Source: an uncultured Gammaproteobacteria bacterium (GTDB taxonomy: Bacteria > Pseudomonadota > Gammaproteobacteria > Pseudomonadales > Pseudohongiellaceae). Taken from it: a stretch of 45,799 bases of DNA. The position numbers and the translations under genes are program-made. Under the pieces are notes generated by a model. It worked only from the letters and a program-made list of their open reading frames with translations. It did no database searches and was not told where the DNA came from. The DNA is taken from positions 1-45,799 of the forward strand of contig CAJXUA010000026.1 in NCBI GenBank assembly GCA_913060695.1, read 5' to 3'. Shown in pieces: positions 28,935-37,075 of this stretch; positions within the stretch are counted from its first letter, which is position 1; the number at the start of each line of letters is the position of its first letter.

Positions 28935-29135
28935 TTGAACCATAAATTGATAAAGAAGCCCGAAGTCCTAGAGTTGTGCCCATTTTCAGAACCTACTTTA
29001 TATAGGCTTATAAAGAAGGGAGCATTCCCAGCGCCAGTGTCTCTAACTGGAGGTAGAGCCGTGGCTTTTGTAGAGGCAGAAGTTATTGAATGGATAGAAG
29101 AACGAAAAAAAGAACGACTTGCAAAAAAAGATTAA
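28935..29135 (+). CDS. AlpA-family excisionase/regulator, 66 aa
   Basis: A TTG start at 28935 follows GAGGAAA with 6-nt spacing. The protein has the AlpA/MerR-like winged helix: LIKKPEVLELCPFSEPTLYRLIKKGAFPAPVSL, then GRAVAFVEAEVIEWIEER. AlpA proteins in phage satellites and integrative elements activate integrase or excision genes. Its position beyond the integrase, next to putative operators, fits that role. The length is typical. Confidence 0.8.
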   Translation: MNHKLIKKPEVLELCPFSEPTLYRLIKKGAFPAPVSLTGGRAVAFVEAEVIEWIEERKKERLAKKD

Positions 29136-30121
29136 GGAAATATTCCACATAAACGGCCGAAATCGACAGCTGCTAGTGCGATAACGGTCGAAATCTAAGT
29201 CAAAGAGGGCGTTTTGTCTCTCGATCAGGAGGTGTTCTGTGCTCTGCGTGCTTCAAAAGGCGCAGAGTACGGATTTTAAGTACGTTTTTACTGAACAATA
29301 GAGAGCTATATTGCAGGAAATTCACTGTTTTAGCCGATCCCCTCAAGGAGTTTTCAAATCTGAACCACAGAAATATGACCGAAATTTCTAAGGCATAGGT
29401 AAACGAGTATCTCGGCGTCCACGAAGCCAGGAAAAAGAGCTAAGGTCACGTGAAACTAAGCCCAAAATGACTTTTATGTTCACATTTTTCTGCCCTTTTG
29501 ACGAAGAACGCTTGATGTTCTGAGGAGCCTGCTGAAAAAAAGAAAAAATAGGGCATAACCGCAGCTTTTAAACGAAAAAATGACAAATATTTACAGAAGA
29601 GGCGCTAGTAGCCATCTACGCAACCCTATTCAAGCTTCCTTTAGATGTGCCTTATCTCTTATATCTACATCGACGGTCTTTCCCCTTCTAATGACTAGGG
29701 GGCTAGATATTCCTCACCACACCTATGCTCTGTTTGTCGCGCAACTAACTCAGTCTGTATCATAACTCGCAATTATGACATGGAGTTAGAACAAAAATCC
29801 CTCCGTACATTACAAGTGGAATGGCCAGAAGGCTGAATATTAATAGTCATTTTGAAGCCTATGCTGATTCGAAAAATACAGTGTATTGGAAGCCCAGTTC
29901 GAATTAATAATCTCACTAAGTCTCACTAAGTCTCACTAAGTCTCAATGTCTTTATTCTCGAATAAAGCCTTTGCAATTGTGGTTTTTATTCGAATACAGT
30001 GGTTCTCGATTGAGTAGATCTAATGGATATAATCAATTAAACCTAACGATTAATAATCTAGTATTAATCTCAGAATACACCTATTTTATTCCATGTAAAT
30101 TGATATGCAGGAGGAGTAGTT
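29136..30121 (+). other. Origin-like non-coding region rich in repeats and dyads
   Basis: About 985 bp without a credible gene, directly upstream of the Rep operon. It contains related motifs ACGGCCGAAATC (near 29152), ACGGTCGAAATC (near 29185) and GACCGAAATTTC (near 29377). There is a stem-loop with arms CTCTGCG/CGCAGAG (29242-29248, 29261-29267). Three exact 10-bp tandem repeats lie at 29911-29940. A dyad CTTTATTC-TC-GAATAAAG is at 29950-29967 and a second palindrome TATTCGAATA at 29987-29996. This combination next to an HUH Rep is what a replication origin or Rep promoter looks like; the nick site is not identified. Confidence 0.5.
29911..29944 (+). repeat. Tandem 10-bp direct repeat (TCTCACTAAG x3, plus TCTC)
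   Basis: Three perfect head-to-tail copies of TCTCACTAAG, then TCTC. The one-turn period places every copy on the same helix face, as for iterons bound by an initiator or regulator. Confidence 0.85.
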
Positions 30122-30265
30122 ATGAACAAGTACGAGAATATCCCGAAGTTTAGTTGGTTCGCTTATGCAAGTTTCAATTCGATATATATCCTATTGGAGA
30201 TAGAGAGAAACGAAGACACAGCCCCTCTAATGTTTGCGGGATTAGTGGCTAAGGAGAGTGCTTAG
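30122..30265 (+). CDS. 47-aa small protein leading the Rep operon
   Basis: ATG at 30122 follows a strong ribosome site, AGGAGG, at 30109-30114. The ORF encodes MNKYENIPKFSWFAYASFNS and continues for 27 residues to a TAG at 30263-30265. The Rep ATG follows immediately (30266), so translation is probably coupled. No family recognised. It could be a leader peptide controlling Rep levels or a small regulator. Confidence 0.55.
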   Translation: MNKYENIPKFSWFAYASFNSIYILLEIERNEDTAPLMFAGLVAKESA

Positions 30266-31081
30266 ATGATCCTGTCACTTCGAAAATATGAGCTACCAAA
30301 GGAGTTTGAATCGGTCGCAAAATGCAAGGAAGAGAACAACATCCGTGTGAAACATTTGAGGAAAGAGGGTAAGGAAGAGGGTCGTATCTTGGCCCTAAAA
30401 ATAGATGAATGCACCAAGAATTACCCCTGTGGAAGTGTAGCCTGCCGACTTTGCTCGCGCGCTTCCAGAATACTGATTTTCAACAGAACAAAGAGGTTCT
30501 TGGAGACGAGTAATCTGCCATGTTTTCTAGTCACCATCGTATATTTCCAAGATGCAATGACCGATGCCCAGCTTGCGAATTTGGAGCTAGGTTCGCTCAA
30601 AAGCCGCCTTAGAAAGCAGCTACATAGGGCTGGATTGAAGTGCGAGGTAATCGGCTCCTTTGAGCTTGATTACCAGTCCGATATAGGGCTCTGGATGCCA
30701 CATTTCCACCTTCTTGTGTTTGCAACCCGTGCTGAGATAGAAGCGCTTCGCAGCCTCCTTCTCAAGAAAAACGTCCTGAAAAGTTTAGACCGAGTACATA
30801 AGCCTTTGCGAGTAGACAAGATTAAGAAATTTGATGACTTGATCACCTACATCTACAAGTTCATATGGGAGGATCGAAAGCGATTTCCAATAAAGAAGGA
30901 ATATCGTAAGAAAAAGTCTGGTAAAGAGGAATATCGAACAAAGAAGCACAGATTGTCTCCAGATCGCCATGCAATGGCACTCCTAGCACTGGATAGGTCT
31001 GGATTCAGTGGCTTGAGGTTCAGTTCTGGAGTGCCGAGATTCAGGCATCCGTTGTGTATGGAAAATGTCAACGATGGCTAG
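30266..31081 (+). CDS. HUH-type replication initiator (Rep-like), 271 aa
   Basis: A cysteine cluster in the N-terminal third (CTKNYPCGSVACRLCSR) looks like a zinc site. The HUH metal motif is MPHFHLLVF, His146-Phe-His148. About 48 residues later, TYIYKFIWED has Tyr195/Tyr197 as candidate nicking tyrosines. This order (zinc site, HUH, then Tyr in a helix) matches rolling-circle Rep and related Y1 endonucleases, which nick the origin strand and stay covalently bound. The C-terminal part is very basic. It lies between the origin-like region and the DUF927 ATPase, forming a replication module. Confidence 0.7.
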   Translation: MILSLRKYELPKEFESVAKCKEENNIRVKHLRKEGKEEGRILALKIDECTKNYPCGSVACRLCSRASRILIFNRTKRFLETSNLPCFLVTIVYFQDAMTDAQLANLELGSLKSRLRKQLHRAGLKCEVIGSFELDYQSDIGLWMPHFHLLVFATRAEIEALRSLLLKKNVLKSLDRVHKPLRVDKIKKFDDLITYIYKFIWEDRKRFPIKKEYRKKKSGKEEYRTKKHRLSPDRHAMALLALDRSGFSGLRFSSGVPRFRHPLCMENVNDG

Positions 31082-31238
31082 ATCAAAGTATGCGGACGAG
31101 GGTATCAAAGTACCTCTTGGGGTATTGAAACCGTCAATCGATCAATATTGGCTAAGAACACTGTATAGATCTGGAAAGACTAATTTCAGTTTAGATCGCA
31201 TCTTAATGCACAAAGAGTACTTACTCATAAATCGCTGA
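31074..31238 (+). CDS. 54-aa small protein overlapping the end of the Rep gene
   Basis: ATG at 31074 overlaps the Rep stop by 8 nt. The ORF encodes MARSKYADEGIKVPLGVLKP and continues, with a basic C-terminal half, to TGA at 31236-31238. The overlap suggests coupled translation. Function unknown; the composition would fit a small nucleic-acid-binding protein. Confidence 0.45.
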   Translation: MARSKYADEGIKVPLGVLKPSIDQYWLRTLYRSGKTNFSLDRILMHKEYLLINR

Positions 31239-31323
31239 GTTTTCTGAGTTTTTGAGTTTTCACAAGGTGCTGAATAGTGAGTCTAAATCCGCCTCTCATT
31301 TATTGTTTTAGTTGGAGAAGAAA

Positions 31324-33009
31324 ATGACTAAAGAAAGATCAAATACCCCAAAAGTGAAAGCCGTCGCCATATATATTCCGAAAGCTAGTAAAAAGCGAAT
31401 TGGACATAAAAATGACGTTATGAGCAAGAGCTACCGTCTTTTGAATATGGAAGACGAGCGTGGTGACTTAATTGAAGTAATCATAGGTCCAGAGCCTCTT
31501 CTTGACTGGCAGAGTTTACGCAGTTACCTGTGCATAAAAGGGCACCCGCCTGTCAGTGATGACAGTTATTGGAAGAATCTTCGAGAGGAACTAATTGAAC
31601 CAATCTCTAAAGAGTTCAATTTAGTTAGCAAGCTTGGCTATCATCAAGGCGTTTACTTGGATTCTCGAGGGCGTGTGTTTGGTAAAGATACCTCTATGTG
31701 TCGTCTGGTCCCCGAGCTGAACCTGAAGGACATCCATGAAGACAGCCACGGCACACTAGATGAATGGAAAGGGAATGTCGCTGCATTTGCCGAACACAGT
31801 GATCGATTGATGTTATGCCTCTGCGTAAGTCTCTCTGGAGCTTTGCTTTACTTTGCCGATGTGGAAAACGGTGGGTTCCATTTATACGGGCCATCCTCAA
31901 CAGGTAAATCAACTATTTTCATCGCGGCTGGGTCTGTCTGTGGCAGTGCTGAATATGTTGGTAAGTGGTCTACAACAGAGACCGCAGTCGAGGAAGAGGC
32001 GTCTAAGCACAATGACAACGTTTACTTACTTGATGATATAAAACTATTGGAGGATAGCGGTAAAAACGCTGGTGCATTGGCTACGCTAGTTCAAAAGCTT
32101 GTCTACCTGCTTTCGTCTGGTATTGGAAAACAGCGTGCGGTTAGTTATCAAAAAGAAGCACTATCTTGGCGTGTGGTTTATTTAAGTAATGGCGAAAAAA
32201 GTTTGGAGACTATTGCGAGAGAGGGCGGATCAAACCGAATGGGCGGCTCTGAAGTCAGGTGTATTGATATTTCGTGTAATACAGGTTCCGAGTGGGGTGT
32301 TTTTGATTCTCTACCAGAAGGGTTTAGCAAGTCGTCGGTGTTGGCGAAGCATGTAGAAAGACAGTCGAAGAAGTATTTTGGTACCGCGAAGCCAGCTTTT
32401 GTTAAAGGGTTGCTGAAACTAGAGAGCAAGCAACCGGGGTACTTGCGCACGAATATAGACCTGCATATGGAAAAGTTTTTGGGCAATTGTAAGTTGGATC
32501 CATCAGATGGACAGGCTGTACGTATCGCGAAAAGATTTGCTTTGACCTACGCTGCAGGCGTAATTGCTGCCGAATTGGGGGTATTAGATTTCAGTAAGGC
32601 GCAGATTGGTCGCGCAATTCTTAGCTTGTACAAGTTATCTGCAGAGGAGAGGCCGCTATCACCCCAAGAAGCACTGAAGAATGTTCATAATCGAGTTAAA
32701 AAAAGCTTCCGTCGTAAACATCTAGTCGATTTGACGGTTTCGAGTCGGGAGCTTTCTGATGCCCAAGTGAAGTCCGCTCTTGGATTTATAGTTAATTTTA
32801 GAGGGCAGGAGGTTTTTGCGGTAACTAGATGCCAGTTTGAGGCTCTGGTTGGAAGAAAAGATTTGGCGTCACAGCTTATAAACCGCTTTATAGTTAAAGG
32901 TATTTTGTTGTCGGGAAAGAATGAAGTTTATACTTTTCAGCCACCAGGTGGCGCCGGAGGAAAACGTCTTCCTCGATGTTTTCTCCTTGTTCCAGCACTA
33001 TTAAAGTAG
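31324..33009 (+). CDS. DUF927-family P-loop ATPase (helicase/primase-like replication protein)
   Basis: GGAGAAG at 31315-31320 points to ATG 31324 (MTKERSNTP) rather than TTG 31312. The central domain is DUF927: GGFHLYGPSSTGKST (Walker A, Gly ~189 onward), VGKWSTTETAVEEEASKHND and VYLLDDI (Walker B). DUF927 proteins are P4-like or plasmid-like replicative ATPases, often presumed helicases. The C-terminal region (~430-560) probably contains a winged helix. With the HUH Rep upstream it would replicate the excised element. The basic start and ~561-aa length suit a single-module protein without a primase domain. Confidence 0.75.
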   Translation: MTKERSNTPKVKAVAIYIPKASKKRIGHKNDVMSKSYRLLNMEDERGDLIEVIIGPEPLLDWQSLRSYLCIKGHPPVSDDSYWKNLREELIEPISKEFNLVSKLGYHQGVYLDSRGRVFGKDTSMCRLVPELNLKDIHEDSHGTLDEWKGNVAAFAEHSDRLMLCLCVSLSGALLYFADVENGGFHLYGPSSTGKSTIFIAAGSVCGSAEYVGKWSTTETAVEEEASKHNDNVYLLDDIKLLEDSGKNAGALATLVQKLVYLLSSGIGKQRAVSYQKEALSWRVVYLSNGEKSLETIAREGGSNRMGGSEVRCIDISCNTGSEWGVFDSLPEGFSKSSVLAKHVERQSKKYFGTAKPAFVKGLLKLESKQPGYLRTNIDLHMEKFLGNCKLDPSDGQAVRIAKRFALTYAAGVIAAELGVLDFSKAQIGRAILSLYKLSAEERPLSPQEALKNVHNRVKKSFRRKHLVDLTVSSRELSDAQVKSALGFIVNFRGQEVFAVTRCQFEALVGRKDLASQLINRFIVKGILLSGKNEVYTFQPPGGAGGKRLPRCFLLVPALLK

Positions 33010-33462
33010 TTAGGTAGTTAGATAGAGGCTAGAGACCCTGTCTAGAATGTATCGTGGAGAGCTTAATAGATTATTGATCTATATAGAGTGAATAATCAGT
33101 GATTTAGCTAGAAAGAATACTTAGTCTGAGTGACCGCCGCCACTGTTGTCAGTAATGCGAAGCAGGATGGCGTCATCGGTGCCGCCTCCGAGCTCATAGG
33201 TCAACTTACTGAGGCCCTTGAGGCTTGGGCAGTGGCCTGTGCGGATGGGGAGGATATCGGGGGTATCTGCGGAGGGGGTACTGGAGGGGTTACTTTGGGC
33301 TGGGCTTTAGATATAGTCTTGGGTAATGCCTTGGATTTGACGGGCATTGCTAACTCCTTATATGGACTGGAGGTTATAGGTCCTCAGGTAAGGTGGCAAA
33401 AAAGCTGCAGTCTGTAAATTAGCGATTCTGCGAATTCATACTGTGTACAACGAGGATGTTTC
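33010..33462. other. Gap before the TerB gene, uncertain small ORFs
   Basis: 453 bp, visibly GC-richer in its middle than its neighbours. A 95-codon plus-strand frame (33130-33417) lacks a ribosome site and has a Gly-rich, low-complexity translation. An opposing 48-codon frame has a good one and is listed separately. The sngA ribosome site, GAGGAT, is at the right end. Confidence 0.4.
33201..33347 (-). CDS. Possible 48-aa Pro-rich peptide ORF
   Basis: On the minus strand AAGGAG is followed 6 nt later by ATG (33345-33347). The ORF reads MPVKSKALPKTISKAQPKVT, then a proline run (PPVPPPQIPP) and an Ala/Ser-rich end, with TGA at 33201-33203. No family known. The ribosome site is its main support. 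Confidence 0.3.
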   Translation of the reverse strand: MPVKSKALPKTISKAQPKVTPPVPPPQIPPISSPSAQATAQASRASVS

Positions 33463-35748
33463 ATGAGTTTCTGGCTGATTCTTGGGGGCGGATTTATTTT
33501 ATACTTGGTTATCAAGGCGATGAAGCAACCCTCTGAAAAGAAAGAGCAGAATTCTAGATCGGTGGATAAAACGAAATACAATCAATCCCCTGTAAACATT
33601 AGAACGGCTTCCGTTCGAGACCCTGACGACGATGAGGAAGACGATGACGATGGTTTCGCAACTTTCACCATTTCGTATGGTCGACAAGAACCAAAAAGTA
33701 AGAATAAATCAGCTGGCAGATGGGTACCTGCAAACGAAAGTGTAACTATTAATGGTGACGTAGTCACAAAGGGGAATTTCTATTTTGGCGGAAGACTCTC
33801 GTCGCTAGATGGCTACGGCACAGAGGCTTCTCTAGTCGACAATTCATTAACTATAGTAAAAAAGCCCGTAACTTATGAGGATGAAAGCCTAGGATATTGG
33901 CCCAAATATAATTCTATTTCAAAAGGCTGCAGGGGTGCTTATCTAAGCTGGCTTGCAAGCGGAAGGGATGATCCTCAAGTACCAACTGGCTATGTGTTTA
34001 TTTATTTTTATGGATTAGAAAGACGAATTTTAGTTGATTCTGTAAAGAACCAAGTAGGGGACTCGGAGTTTACTTGTCTATTTGAAGAAATCGTTAGGCT
34101 TAAAAATATATATGGGGGTAATCGTTCATTTCTTAACTATTCAACACACCTATTAGAAATAATGTGTCTGCTACGCCCTGGCGTAGTATCTGATCCAGAT
34201 TTAGAAAAGAATCCAAAGCAAGATTCACTACTCGTAAAATATAGGATAGCCAAAGCTGTTAACGAAGGAGAGCCAATTTCTGCTTCTATTGCGTTAGCAT
34301 GGTTGAAAATTATTCCTACATATAACATGAGAAAACCCGCGCGCAGGTGCGCTTACGAATTCGGCCAGCTATTTTTCCGGCGATATTCAAAAGTTTACGA
34401 AAATGGCATTGTCGTTAAGCCGAATAAGACCAGATTAAAGATCGAATACTGGCCCGCAAGTTCTTCGTTGCGCGGCGTTAAAATTCCTCACGAAAATCTT
34501 CCCGATCCGATTAACCTCAAGACGCCGACATCAAAATTAATAAAGCTCGCTGAAGAGTGTACGGAGGCGCTTGATGGGTACAGTCGCTACCTTGGAAAAG
34601 AACATACTTCGAGAACAGATATTGCTGCACTTTTATTGCTGCCGGATGATCTAAGCGATATTGGAGAAACACTAGGACTTGGGAAGTTCAAGAGATGGGC
34701 AGAGAGTTGCATTGTTAAAGACGATGGAATTGTTGAGTTTAATGAGTTATGGCAGTTCACTCGTAATTCACTTCCGGTGAAAGTTGGAAAAAGAGAAACG
34801 GATTTTATTCAAGCGATGGTTGATAAGTCAGGTTTTGGTCTTGCACCGGATGCTCGCTATCACCAAGCAAAGCCGAGCCAAGACGGTAAGCTAGTTCTGT
34901 TTAGAAACGGGCATGGAAAGGCTTTCAATCCGTCCGATTCCTTCAATGAGGTTGGAATGATATTAAGGCTTGGAGTGGTTGTTGCCACAATCGATTCACA
35001 TGTTCATGAATCTGAGGTTCACCTACTTAGAACCCTGATAGACTCTGATAATCGACTTTCAAAAATTGAGAAAGAGTCAATGAATGCCTATCTTACTTGG
35101 CGTCTAAACTCTCCTCCGAATATCTCCGGTTTGAAAGCGGCGCTCGAAAACCTAAGTCAAAAAGCCAAAGCATTGGTCAGTAAGGTATTGATAAGAGTAG
35201 CCTTGGCGGATGGGAAAATAGATACGGTCGAGATCAAGCAACTAGAAAAATTGTATGTGTTGCTGGGTTTGGACAAAACACTCTTGTCAGGGGATATACA
35301 TACTCTTCGTACAGAAGTCATTAGCCCTAATATCGAAGCAGCCTCCAAAATAAATCTTGGTTCGAAAGCGCATTCGAATGAATTCCAGCTTGATGAAGGC
35401 ATATTGGCTGTTCATGAATCTCAAACTGAAGATGTTAAATCCTTGTTAAGCGCGATATTTGTGGATGAGGCGCCAGAAGAAGAACTCCCGCCTGAAAGCG
35501 AAAGTGTTGAGGAAGAAGAGCTTGGCATAGATGCCATGCATTACGGTTTGTATGAGATTCTAATTAGTAAGAATATGTGGTCTCTAAGTGAGGTGGATGA
35601 GCAGTGCAAAAAACTGGGGCTTATGGCAAGCGGGGCTATTGAGGCAATCAATGAATGGGCTTTTGAGAAGACAGGCCAGCCTGTTCTAGAGGAGAGTTCC
35701 GACTCTATATATATCGATCAGGAAATAGCTGAAGAATTAGAAGGCTAG
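33463..35748 (+). CDS. sngA: TerB_N/TerB/TerB_C protein of a Shango-type defence system (SngA)
   Basis: 761 aa. An N-terminal membrane segment (FWLILGGGFILYLVIKAM) is followed by an acidic linker (DPDDDEEDDDDG). The TerB_N domain (~85-300) includes VTINGDVVTKGNFYFGGRL and GYVFIYFYGLERRIL. A central TerB-like helical domain (~490-610) has IRVALADGKIDTVEIKQLEKL. The TerB_C end (~690-761) has MWSLSEVDEQCKKLGLMASG. It is followed 4 nt later by the ATPase gene and then the helicase gene. This TerB-ATPase-helicase trio is what I know as Shango, an anti-phage system. The N-terminal helix suggests the complex is tethered to the inner membrane. Confidence 0.8.
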   Translation: MSFWLILGGGFILYLVIKAMKQPSEKKEQNSRSVDKTKYNQSPVNIRTASVRDPDDDEEDDDDGFATFTISYGRQEPKSKNKSAGRWVPANESVTINGDVVTKGNFYFGGRLSSLDGYGTEASLVDNSLTIVKKPVTYEDESLGYWPKYNSISKGCRGAYLSWLASGRDDPQVPTGYVFIYFYGLERRILVDSVKNQVGDSEFTCLFEEIVRLKNIYGGNRSFLNYSTHLLEIMCLLRPGVVSDPDLEKNPKQDSLLVKYRIAKAVNEGEPISASIALAWLKIIPTYNMRKPARRCAYEFGQLFFRRYSKVYENGIVVKPNKTRLKIEYWPASSSLRGVKIPHENLPDPINLKTPTSKLIKLAEECTEALDGYSRYLGKEHTSRTDIAALLLLPDDLSDIGETLGLGKFKRWAESCIVKDDGIVEFNELWQFTRNSLPVKVGKRETDFIQAMVDKSGFGLAPDARYHQAKPSQDGKLVLFRNGHGKAFNPSDSFNEVGMILRLGVVVATIDSHVHESEVHLLRTLIDSDNRLSKIEKESMNAYLTWRLNSPPNISGLKAALENLSQKAKALVSKVLIRVALADGKIDTVEIKQLEKLYVLLGLDKTLLSGDIHTLRTEVISPNIEAASKINLGSKAHSNEFQLDEGILAVHESQTEDVKSLLSAIFVDEAPEEELPPESESVEEEELGIDAMHYGLYEILISKNMWSLSEVDEQCKKLGLMASGAIEAINEWAFEKTGQPVLEESSDSIYIDQEIAEELEG

Positions 35749-35752
35749 AAAT

Positions 35753-37075
35753 ATGGAAACAAAAATTCGCTCTAAAGAAAGAGACGCCATTATTCAGTCA
35801 TTAAAATCTGGCGTAACTCCAAAAATTGGTATTCAACATATTCAGGTAGGCCGAATAAACGAAATGAAAGCGCTTTTTCAGGATATTGAAAAAATATCTG
35901 AGGGTGGCTCTACGTTCCGATTGGTGATTGGTGACTATGGCTCAGGCAAGACATTCTTTCTGAGTGTTGTCCGGTCGATCGCTCTTGAAAAGAAGCTTGT
36001 GACAGTGAATGCCGATTTGTCGCCAGATAGACGAATTCACGCTACATCTGGGCAAGCAAGAAATTTATATGCCGAACTAATGCGAAACTTGTCAACGAGA
36101 ATTAAGCCTGATGGTAACGCTTTAGCTAGCATCGTTGAGAAATTCATCACAACGGCAAGGAAAGACGCCTCAGACCGAGGCGAGGCGGTATCCACGGTTA
36201 TTTACGAAAAATTGGAACCTCTTATCGAGCTCGTAGGTGGGTATGATTTTGCGAAGGTAATTAATTCCTATTGGCAGGGCCACGAGACGGACAATGAGTT
36301 GCTGAGGTCAAACGCACTTCGCTGGCTGCGTGCAGAGTACACTACTAAGACGGATGCGAGGAAAGATCTTGATGTTCGAACTATTATTTCGGACAGTTCA
36401 TTTTATGATTCTTTGAAATTGATGAGTGTTTTTGTCAGGCAAGCGGGCTATGAAGGTCTGTTAGTCAATCTTGACGAGATGGTAAATTTGTATAAATTAG
36501 GAAATACTCAGGCAAGAACATCAAATTACGAGCAGATTTTGAGGATGCTGAACGACTGCCTACAAGGCTCAGCGGAGTATCTTGGCTTTGTACTGGGCGG
36601 TACGCCTGAGTTCCTTCTTGATCCAAGAAGAGGGTTGTACAGTTATGAAGCCCTTCAGTCGAGATTGGCGGAAAACAGTTTTGCCCAAAGGGCTGGTGTT
36701 ATCGACTATTCCTCTCCCGCGCTACATCTAGCCAGTCTTACACCAGAAGAGTTATATATTCTCCTAAAGAATATCCGACATGTCTTTGCCTACGGTGAGT
36801 CATCTGCTTACTTAGTGCCAGATGAAGCGTTAAAGTCGTTTTTAAATCACTGTAGCCAAACGATAGGGGAGGCCTATTTTCGTACACCTAGAAATACTAT
36901 AAAGGCATTTCTTGATTTGTTGGCAGTCCTAGACCAAAACCCTTCTATGAAATGGACCGATCTAATCGCCAAGATATCTATTGACGAGGAACGATCAAGT
37001 GATGTTGATGACATTTTAAGCGAAAACAATGAAGGCCTTGTAGATTCCGACGATCTAGCTACTTTCAAACTATGA
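35753..37075 (+). CDS. sngB: BrxD-like (DUF2791) P-loop ATPase of the Shango-type system (SngB)
   Basis: 440 aa. The N-terminus has the family-typical QVGRINEMKALFQDI, then Walker A GDYGSGKTFFL (Gly60 to Thr67). Walker B is GLLVNLDEMVNL near residue 240, and LGFVLGGTPEFL plus YFRTPRNTIKAFLD follow. This is the AAA-type ATPase shared with BREX BrxD. No BREX methylase or phosphatase gene is present, so it belongs to the trio here. Its stop overlaps the helicase start (ATGA, 37072-37075), indicating coupled synthesis. Role in defence is inferred from the family: ATP-driven sensing or loading of the helicase on phage DNA. Confidence 0.82.
   Translation: METKIRSKERDAIIQSLKSGVTPKIGIQHIQVGRINEMKALFQDIEKISEGGSTFRLVIGDYGSGKTFFLSVVRSIALEKKLVTVNADLSPDRRIHATSGQARNLYAELMRNLSTRIKPDGNALASIVEKFITTARKDASDRGEAVSTVIYEKLEPLIELVGGYDFAKVINSYWQGHETDNELLRSNALRWLRAEYTTKTDARKDLDVRTIISDSSFYDSLKLMSVFVRQAGYEGLLVNLDEMVNLYKLGNTQARTSNYEQILRMLNDCLQGSAEYLGFVLGGTPEFLLDPRRGLYSYEALQSRLAENSFAQRAGVIDYSSPALHLASLTPEELYILLKNIRHVFAYGESSAYLVPDEALKSFLNHCSQTIGEAYFRTPRNTIKAFLDLLAVLDQNPSMKWTDLIAKISIDEERSSDVDDILSENNEGLVDSDDLATFKL

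Noticed and set aside
29580-29765. 61-codon plus-strand ORF in the origin-like region
   Set aside because: No ribosome site and no recognisable features; the region is better explained as non-coding repeats.
29911-29944. Possible CRISPR array
   Set aside because: Repeats are 10 bp and directly abutting, with no spacers and no cas genes.
33130-33417. 95-codon plus-strand ORF before the TerB gene
   Set aside because: No ribosome site, Gly-rich low-complexity translation, and a better-supported start on the opposite strand.
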